Positions 1 to 6,300 of a stretch of DNA of 21,542 bases are shown here, in pieces. The DNA comes from JAUXEH01 sp965602945 (GTDB taxonomy: Bacteria > Acidobacteriota > Aminicenantia > Aminicenantales > Aminicenantaceae). The position numbers and the translations under genes were made by a program. Within the stretch, counting starts at the first letter, position 1, and every line of letters starts with the position of its first letter. Below the pieces are notes generated by a model. It did not search any database. It was not told the DNA's origin and worked only from the letters and a program-made list of their open reading frames with translations. The DNA lies in assembly GCA_965602945.1 (NCBI GenBank), contig CBFDBC010000035.1, forward strand, positions 1 to 21,542, read 5' to 3'.

Positions 1-423
1 CCGATGGGCGGCTGCATCCCCGAGAATCTCCTCGACACCCCCTTGGATTTCGATGTACTGGCCGAGCTGGGGGCACCGATCGGGGCGGGCGGCATGCTGG
101 TTTTGGACGAAGACACCAGTTTGGTCGATGTGATCAGGTATTTCCTCAACTTCCTCCTCGAGGAGTCTTGCGGCAAATGTGTCCCCTGCCGCGAGGGAAT
201 CAAGCAGATGCTGAAGGTCGTTACCAGAATCGGGAAGAGAGAGGGAAGAAAGGGGGACATCGAGCTTCTGGAGGAGATAGCAGAGGTCACGGGGGCAGCC
301 TCTTTGTGTGCGTTGGGGAAGACAGCGGCCGATCCGCTCCTGAGCACGCTGCGTTACTTCAGGGAAGAGTATGAGGCGAACATCGAAAACAGGAAGCACC
401 CGGAAGGGAAGAGGGGATCATAG
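1..423 (+). CDS. NuoF/HoxF/HndC-like NADH-binding flavoprotein subunit, C-terminal fragment
   Basis: This is the 3' end of a gene that begins before the window; the frame is open from base 1 and stops with TAG at 421-423. The fragment holds the family's GGCIP segment, then an SCGKCxPCR motif with cysteine codons at 169, 178 and 187 and a fourth cysteine in LCALG at 307. These four cysteines are the ligands of the N3-type [4Fe-4S] cluster that takes electrons from FMN. In NuoF, HoxF and HndC/HydB, the missing upstream part binds NADH and FMN. The chain ends soon after a YFREEYE segment and lacks the extra two-cluster ferredoxin domain found at the C-terminus of many HndC/HydB proteins. The next gene, 12 bp downstream, encodes a HoxU-like partner, so the two probably form a cytoplasmic NADH-diaphorase module. 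Which terminal enzyme it serves cannot be decided here. Confidence 0.9.
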   Translation, partial: PMGGCIPENLLDTPLDFDVLAELGAPIGAGGMLVLDEDTSLVDVIRYFLNFLLEESCGKCVPCREGIKQMLKVVTRIGKREGRKGDIELLEEIAEVTGAASLCALGKTAADPLLSTLRYFREEYEANIENRKHPEGKRGS

Positions 424-435
424 GGGAGCGCCGAG

Positions 436-1050
436 ATGGGTGAGATCATCGTACAGATAGACGGGAAAGAAGTGAAGGCAGAGGAAGGGAAAACAGTCCT
501 GGAGGCGGCCCAGAGCGCGGGTATACACATCCCCACGCTCTGTCACCACGAGAAACTGGAGCCCCATGGTCTATGCCGCATCTGCATGGTGGAGGTGGAG
601 GTCCGAGGCTGGACAAAACTCGTCGCTGCCTGCCTCTACCCCTTGGAGCGGGATCTGATCGTGAGGACCAGGTCCGAGAAGGTGGATAAGATTCGCAAGG
701 TGATCCTGGAGTTTCTGCTGGCTCAGGCTCCGAACTCGTCCCAGCTGCAGGAACTGGCCCTGGAATATGGGGCCGAAAGAGACCGCTTCGAGAAAGAGTC
801 CTCGTTCTGCATCCTGTGCGGCCTGTGTGTGAGGTACTGTGCTGAGGTCAAGAAGAAACACGCCGTCGGATACGTTGACTGTGGAGCACGACGGGAGATA
901 AGTTTCATCCCGGAAATATCCTCGAAGGAGTGCGCCGGCTGCATGGAATGTTTTCCGCTCTGCCCCACATCGTATCTCCAGGCAGCTTTCGTTTTGACAG
1001 AATCTCTTGCGTTTCCCGAGGATTCTTCCCAAACCGCGGCAAAGAAATAG
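436..1050 (+). CDS. HoxU/NuoG-N-like iron-sulfur subunit ([2Fe-2S] plus two [4Fe-4S])
   Basis: This 204-residue protein should relay electrons between the preceding NADH-oxidising flavoprotein and an unidentified partner. Residues 1-75 form a plant-type [2Fe-2S] ferredoxin domain with Cys36, Cys47, Cys50 and Cys66 in the spacing C-x10-C-x2-C-x15-C. Residues 120-180 hold a bacterial-type ferredoxin domain with Cys125, 128, 131, 135 and Cys167, 170, 173, 177, enough for two [4Fe-4S] clusters. The segment between them (about 90-112) aligns with the region that in HoxU, NuoG and HydA/HndD carries a His-x3-Cys-x2-Cys-x5-Cys cluster site, but here it reads LLAQAPNSSQLQELA with no ligand. A GGGGAG stretch sits just upstream of the ATG. 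No [FeFe] H-cluster, [NiFe] hydrogenase or full-length NuoG follows, so the enzyme is either encoded elsewhere or lies upstream. Confidence 0.85.
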   Translation: MGEIIVQIDGKEVKAEEGKTVLEAAQSAGIHIPTLCHHEKLEPHGLCRICMVEVEVRGWTKLVAACLYPLERDLIVRTRSEKVDKIRKVILEFLLAQAPNSSQLQELALEYGAERDRFEKESSFCILCGLCVRYCAEVKKKHAVGYVDCGARREISFIPEISSKECAGCMECFPLCPTSYLQAAFVLTESLAFPEDSSQTAAKK

Positions 1051-1127
1051 AGGAACAGTACCTCGCGGCAACACTTTGATGGTTCCGACCGTTATCCTAG
1101 AGTAACAAAATGCGTTGAGGTGAACTT

Positions 1128-2120
1128 ATGAAAGATCGATATTTTTCCCGCCGTACCCGTGAGACCGCTCTGGCCCTGCTGCTGCTGGCATGGCTCGTTC
1201 CTCCCATATCCGGTCAGGAGCGATATGTTCTGACCCGGGACCTCAGCATCGGGGTCGATATCGGAGCCGAAGAGCAGATGTTCGGCTCGATCGCCCAGGT
1301 CGGTCTGGACGGGAAGGACAACATCTATGTCCTGGATGGGAAAAATTCCCGCATCCAGAAGTTCGATCCCCAAGGGGACTTCGTGTCGAGTCTGGTCATC
1401 GCTCAAGGCCAGGGCCCTTCGGAAGTGAGTCAAATGGGGAGCTTCGCGGTGACGCCGCTGGGCAGGATCTATGTGCTGGACCTCGGTGCCAAAAAGATCA
1501 TCACCTTTGACCAGGAGGGAGATTTTCACACCTCCCAAATCCTGGCCTACCAGTGCTCCGATATCTCCCATTATACCGATGAACAAGCCGCGGTGCTGGG
1601 CCTCAAGGACGAAAAGATCGTCCACATCTATGATTTCGACGGACGGCACGTGGAATCCTTCGGTGATCCCTTCGAGGTTCCCTCCCGTCTATCCCAGTAC
1701 CGGGACATTCCCATGGTCAGGCTTCCCCTGCGCTTCAGCAGCACCGGAGCGGGAAAAGTGTTTGTCCTGAATCCTCACACATACGAGATCCGTATCTTCG
1801 TGGGGGGGCGCGCACAGAAATCGATCAGGGGAAAGAATGAGACATTCAAGCCCCTTTCGATCGGGAAATCCAACATCGGGGGCATCGGCATCATGTTCCC
1901 GACGGTCGTGGTGCTGGAACACGGGAGCCGGCTTTACGTGACCCTGTTCTGGCGCATCACCGAAGGCCTCCATCAGTTGGACATCTTCGAGGACGGACAG
2001 GCCGTCCATTCCCAGGAGATTAACGGAATCGTCATGGCGGTGGACAGCCGGGGAGGCCTATACGTGGCCGAGGAAGTGGATTACCCGCAGGTCGTTCGCT
2101 ATCGGGTGGAATCCCGATAA
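1128..2120 (+). CDS. Secreted beta-propeller protein (NHL/6-bladed type)
   Basis: This 330-residue protein starts at an ATG behind GAGGTGA. A basic N-terminus (RRTRE) followed by a leucine/alanine-rich core and a likely cleavage near SGQE (about residues 28-31) indicates a Sec signal peptide; no lipobox cysteine is seen. The mature part shows recurring blade-like units of the form 'G-x-IYVLD...KI..FD..G', for example around residues 62-90 and 108-135, with further copies near 210-230 and at the C-terminus (GGLYVAEE). Such repeats are typical of NHL or 6-bladed beta-propellers, which act as binding scaffolds outside the cytoplasm. No catalytic motif is visible. It lies 77 bp after the diaphorase genes on the same strand, and a functional link to them is not evident. 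Ligand and role are unknown. Confidence 0.8.
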   Translation: MKDRYFSRRTRETALALLLLAWLVPPISGQERYVLTRDLSIGVDIGAEEQMFGSIAQVGLDGKDNIYVLDGKNSRIQKFDPQGDFVSSLVIAQGQGPSEVSQMGSFAVTPLGRIYVLDLGAKKIITFDQEGDFHTSQILAYQCSDISHYTDEQAAVLGLKDEKIVHIYDFDGRHVESFGDPFEVPSRLSQYRDIPMVRLPLRFSSTGAGKVFVLNPHTYEIRIFVGGRAQKSIRGKNETFKPLSIGKSNIGGIGIMFPTVVVLEHGSRLYVTLFWRITEGLHQLDIFEDGQAVHSQEINGIVMAVDSRGGLYVAEEVDYPQVVRYRVESR

Positions 2121-2198
2121 CCTCGATGTAGCGCTTGGTGATCTTCAAAATCTTAGAGATTTGTGTATCAAATGGCGATTCTTTTCAGAGGACTCCCC

Positions 2199-2227
2199 TT
2201 GTTTATTGAAACATCTAGGATAATAAT
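2199..2227 (+). promoter_or_regulatory. Possible sigma-70-like promoter for the small secreted protein
   Basis: The AT-rich gap before the small secreted-protein gene contains TTGTTT (2199-2204) and, 17 bp later, AATAAT (2222-2227). An overlapping alternative is TTGAAA (2206-2211) with TATAAA (2231-2236), a 19-bp spacing. The AT-rich composition contrasts with the flanking genes and fits a promoter, but no experimental or comparative support is available, so this is weak. Confidence 0.22.
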
Positions 2228-2260
2228 CCGTATAAAGAAGTGAATGTAAAATTATACCTT

Positions 2261-2267
2261 GAGGGAG
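2261..2267 (+). promoter_or_regulatory. Ribosome binding site fixing the ATG at 2274
   Basis: GAGGGAG lies six bases before the ATG at 2274. A longer reading from the TTG at 2259 would put this Shine-Dalgarno sequence inside the coding region, so the ATG at 2274 is preferred. Confidence 0.7.
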
Positions 2268-2273
2268 AACGCA

Positions 2274-2657
2274 ATGGCAAAGAACACACAAAAGACGGTC
2301 TTAATTTTCATCTGCTTTTCGCTGGTTTTGTTTGGCCTCAATCTCTCGACCTTTGCTCAAGATAAGGCAAAAGTCCTGGAAGAAATCGCCGGAGATTATG
2401 AGTATGAGTACGAGGGCCAGTATATTATTATCACCTATTCGGTCGAAGACGGCATTTTGTTTGGCACACAGGAAGGCGACCCGGAACCACCCTCCCAACT
2501 CGACCCGGTTGAAGGAAAAGAACTTACATTTGAGACAACCGGCAGTGACGGGAATCTGTATGTGATAGGTTTCTCAAGAGATGACGATGGGAAGATCACC
2601 AAGTCCATCCTAGCCGTCATGGGTATGGAGATAGAAGGCGTGAAGATCAAGAAATAG
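2274..2657 (+). CDS. Small secreted beta-rich protein of unknown function
   Basis: From the ATG at 2274 the product has 127 residues. Residues 1-25 form a clear Sec signal peptide: a lysine-containing N-terminus, then a hydrophobic core (LIFICFSLVLFGL), with cleavage expected near TFAQ-D. The mature part of about 100 residues alternates short strands and turns and is rich in acidic residues, with a YEYEYEGQY segment near its start and a KIKK end. The pattern 'G.Y..EG....I.Y...DG.L......' followed by 'L.P..G..L.F' resembles the small beta-barrel (DUF3471-like) modules appended to some bacterial peptidases and esterases; this is resemblance by eye only. It has no cysteine in the mature part. 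The gene is visibly more AT-rich than its neighbours and ends 37 bp from the convergent exporter operon. Function unknown. Confidence 0.7.
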   Translation: MAKNTQKTVLIFICFSLVLFGLNLSTFAQDKAKVLEEIAGDYEYEYEGQYIIITYSVEDGILFGTQEGDPEPPSQLDPVEGKELTFETTGSDGNLYVIGFSRDDDGKITKSILAVMGMEIEGVKIKK

Positions 2658-2694
2658 GCAGCTGTATTAATAGATTCCGGCATAAACTCCGGTG

Positions 2695-3399
2695 CTAGAT
2701 GAACTTCTCCCGGTTCTGAAGGCGGAGAAGGGCGAACAGGGTCGTGATCACGGATCCCATGATGAGATAGAGCCTGTTGTAGAATGTGGTCTGGGCCCAG
2801 AGCATCGACTGGAGGGCCTCCGCGCTGCGGAAAGGATTGTGAAAGAGAAACCAGGCGCTGTCCTGGATCTCATCTCCCAGCACCCAATAAAACATAAGAA
2901 AGATCACGATGATCACAGCGGTGACATTGCCGCTGGTGGACTGGGCGGAGATGAAGAAGGCCAGGCTTCCCAGGAAGACAATAGGCATCATAACCTGAAA
3001 GGTCATACGCCAGACAGGGAAGTCGGCAAGGGTGATACGGCAGAGAAAAACCAGAGCGAACATCAGGGCGGCGATGATGAGGTAGAGTGTCACCAGCCGT
3101 GTCAGCCAGACCTTGTAGCGGTAGTCGGGGATGCCGAACAGTGTTTCCACCATGCGGGTGTCCTGGTCCTTCTGGATTCCGTACACTGCGGGATAGAAGA
3201 CCAGAAGGATCCCGGGCGCGAGGAGATAGTTGTACAACTGCTCCGAATTGGGAGTCCCTCCCCTCCCCAGCAGGCCAAGCAGGAGCACCAGGAAAAAGAG
3301 GCCGAGGGCCAGAGCCAGGAAGATTATGAACCGCCCACCGAAAATGTGAAGGGCGTTGTATCTCAAGAAGGCGACAAGGGTTCTGATCCTGTTGATCAC
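2695..3399 (-). CDS. ABC-2 type permease subunit partnering the RND-ABC fusion
   Basis: The chosen start is the GTG at 3399, giving 234 residues. It overlaps the TGA of the upstream fusion gene as GTGA and has AGGGAGG six bases ahead. A longer start (ATG at 3441) would add 14 polar residues and ignore that site. The protein has about six hydrophobic segments: a first helix within GGRFIIFLALALGLFF, an YLLAPGILLVFYPAV segment, three more in the middle and a last one ending ALLRLQ. A charged QKDQDTRMVETLF loop after the second helix is typical of ABC-2 exporter permeases, where it couples to the ATPase. It has no large extracytoplasmic domain. Its position as the last gene, translationally coupled to the fusion, suggests it forms the membrane part driven by the fused NBD. 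Substrate unknown. Confidence 0.85.
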   Translation of the reverse strand: MINRIRTLVAFLRYNALHIFGGRFIIFLALALGLFFLVLLLGLLGRGGTPNSEQLYNYLLAPGILLVFYPAVYGIQKDQDTRMVETLFGIPDYRYKVWLTRLVTLYLIIAALMFALVFLCRITLADFPVWRMTFQVMMPIVFLGSLAFFISAQSTSGNVTAVIIVIFLMFYWVLGDEIQDSAWFLFHNPFRSAEALQSMLWAQTTFYNRLYLIMGSVITTLFALLRLQNREKFI

Positions 3400-6300
3400 G
3401 GCCGGCCTCCCTGATTCTGCTTGGTTCTGCCCATCAGCCACATGTAAGCATCCTCCAGGGTGGGGGTCACTTCCTTGGCCTCAGCCAGGGGCTGTTCCCC
3501 GGCCAGAATCCTCACCCTCACCCTGCCTGCGTCCCGCATATGATGGACTACATTGGCAGTTTGTCTTAGCTTGTTCAGATCACTCTCAGGGATGTGGGCC
3601 TGCCAGACGTGCCCGCGGGTCCGCTCGATCAGGTCACTGGGGGAACCTACGAATCTGACCTTCCCCTCCAGCAGGACGGCCAGCTGGTTGCAGGAGCTGG
3701 AGATGTCTTCGATGATGTGGGTGGAAAAGATCACGATGCGGTCCCTGGCCAGTTCGGACAGCAGGTTGCGGAACCTGATCCTCTCCCTCGGGTCCAGTCC
3801 CGCTGTGGGCTCGTCGACGACCAGGACCCTAGGCAGCTTGAGCAGGGTCTGGGCGATGCCGACGCGCTGCTTCATGCCCCCCGAGAATGTGCGTATCTTG
3901 TGGTCCCGGCTTTCCGAAAGATGAACCGAATCCAGGGCGGTGCTGACGATGCGGTCCCTCTCCTCCTTGTTCCAGATCCCCTTGAGCATTGCCTGATAGT
4001 CCAGAAACTGGGTGGCGGTCATGTTCTCATAGGTCCCGAACTCCTGAGGAAGGTAGCCGATCAGTGCCTGGAGTTCCTCCCTGTGTTCCACCAGGTCCAG
4101 GTGGTTGAAAGTCACCCTGCCCCGGCTGGGCCCCAGGATGCCGCAGATAATACGCATCAGGGTTGTCTTCCCCGCCCCGTTAGGGCCCACCAGCCCGAAC
4201 ATGCCGCTCTCTATGGTGAGGGAGACACGGTCCAGCGCCTCGAAGGGCTTTTTTTTCCTGTTGAGCAGAGGGATGCTCTGAACGAACCTGTAGTAGATGC
4301 GCCTAGGACGGCCGAACCGGCCTGTCAGGCGGTCGACATTGATACCCTTCCGATCCAAGCGCCTGGCCACGGAATGGAAGTTGATGGCCAGATACCAGAT
4401 CAGGCCAAAGAACACGGCGGAAAATGTGTCCTGCCACTGCCCCCTCAGCCAGAGGAGCACGGGGATGGGCAGCGCCCACCGGACCACCCTCTCCCCCAGG
4501 GTAAACAGCCGGCCCCGCAGGCCCGGTTCCGGCCCCGGTGCGGATCTGAGTGTTCGGAACAGGCTCAGGCTGGCCAGATAGAAGACGATGACCAGAACCA
4601 GCCGCCAGAATCCACCCCTCATGTAGAAGAACAGGAAGTAGACTAGAAAGGCATAGAGGGGCAGGATATAGAACCAGCGGGCCAGCCGCTCCTTCAGAAC
4701 GAAGCGGCCCAAGGATACCGCCCGGTCTCCCCGTCCTTTCCTCCACTCCTTAGTGAATTTGACAAAGTCGTCATAAACCTTGGAGACATTGCGGATAGTG
4801 ATGGTGATGGACGCATCGTCGGCAAAGAGCCGCGTGCGGCTGCGGCGGAGGCTGGTCCGCACGAACCAGGTGCCGGCAGGCACGGCTGCCAGGAGCCCCA
4901 GTATGTAGGCGGACTGCCAGAGCACAGAGTAGATCGTGTTCAAGATCACGACAAGGCCCAAAACAAAAAGCGCCAGCATCAGGAGCCTGGTCTTGAGCGG
5001 CAGCCCGTTCAGCCAGCGCAGGGTGTTGTCCAAGCCGTAGGCGGCCGTAGGGATGATCACCAGCGTGAACAGGGTGGCGAAGGCCAGCCCTCCGATGACC
5101 GTGATGGCAAAAGGCGCCCCGATCTGAGAGATGTACTCCGCCCGCCCCATGGCGATGGGCAGCATGGCCAGGATGGTGGTAACCGCCGTGATGAGGATCG
5201 GCCGGACCCGGGCCTGACCGGCTGTCATCAGGGCGCGCGACAGGCGGAATTTTCTCCGCTGCAGTATACGCGAGTAGTCGATCAGGATGATCCCGTTGTT
5301 GACGACAACGCCCAGCAGGATCAGGAATCCGATGAGCGCGTTGGCGTTGTAGATGGAATTGCCCGTCACGATGAGGGCCAGGAAGGCCCCCACCGCAGCC
5401 AGAGGGAGAGTGAACATCATCACAAAGGGAGTGACGAGGGATTCGAAGGTGGAGGCCAGGACCATGAAGATGAGGAGGATCCCGATGCCGATCAGAAAGT
5501 AGAATTCCGAAACGTCGCTCTCATCATGGACCACATCGATGGCCACACCCGGCGGCGGGTAGATGCCTGCGACCATGGCTTCGATCTCCGCCCGTGCCTG
5601 GTTCAGGAGAGAGCTGGACCCCTCGATATCCGACTCGAACCGGTAGGTCACCGTCACCTGCTTTTCCTGATTTGTCCGCGTGATCCTGCTGTAGCCTGCT
5701 GTATACAGAAGCTGGGAGATCTGGGTGACGGGAACCAGGCCTTCCGTGGTGGCGGGAATCTGGAGTCGGCGGAGGTCATCCGAGGTTTTGTCATCTTCCT
5801 CTTCGGTTTTCAGGATGATGGTCACCTCTTCCGGGCCGTCCATGTAATTGACAGAGGCAGAGAATTCCTTCTGAAAGGTGTTGAGCTCGGCCATGACCGA
5901 CTGGAGCTCCACATCGAAATGTTTGAGGGCCGCCTTGTCCAGGATGAGGTCGATGCTGGGCGACTGGTAGGAAACGCTGACATTGACCGATCGGATGGTA
6001 TCGAGGTTTTCCATGTTGTACTCGATATCATCTGCGATGGCTTCCAGGATCTCCAGGTCCTGTCCGCTGAGGACGACCTTCTCCTGGCTGGTCCCGATTC
6101 CGAGCAGCCGCTGAAAATCCTGTCCTCCTCCCCTGCCTCCCTGGAATCCGGCACTCTGTGTGGGCTCCTCAAAGGAAAAATCTAGGCGGGGGAAGGAGTC
6201 CTCCAGCATCTCCTCGATGGAGTCCTTGATCTCCTCGAGGGGGCGTCCGTTGATCTTGTCGTAGTCCTCTTTCAGCTTGAACGCCAGGATGATGTTTTCC

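Noticed and set aside
1..1050. Hydrogenase operon
   Set aside because: Only diaphorase-type subunits are visible; no H-cluster or [NiFe] motifs occur, so the enzyme type is left open.
1091..1106. GTTA...TAAC element upstream of the beta-propeller gene
   Set aside because: Only four complementary pairs; likely chance.
2148..2162. AAATCT-TAG-AGATTT palindrome after the beta-propeller gene
   Set aside because: Six AT-rich base pairs with a three-base loop and no T-tract; too weak to call a terminator or an operator.
2676..2693. CCGG...CCGG between the convergent gene ends as a bidirectional terminator
   Set aside because: Only a four-base stem with an eight-base loop and no T-run on either side.
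3396..5060. Separate ABC gene starting inside the fusion
   Set aside because: The frame is continuous; between residues 1040 and 1290 the only methionine is at 1157, inside a predicted membrane helix, which is an unlikely start. Internal GTG or TTG starts were not examined exhaustively.
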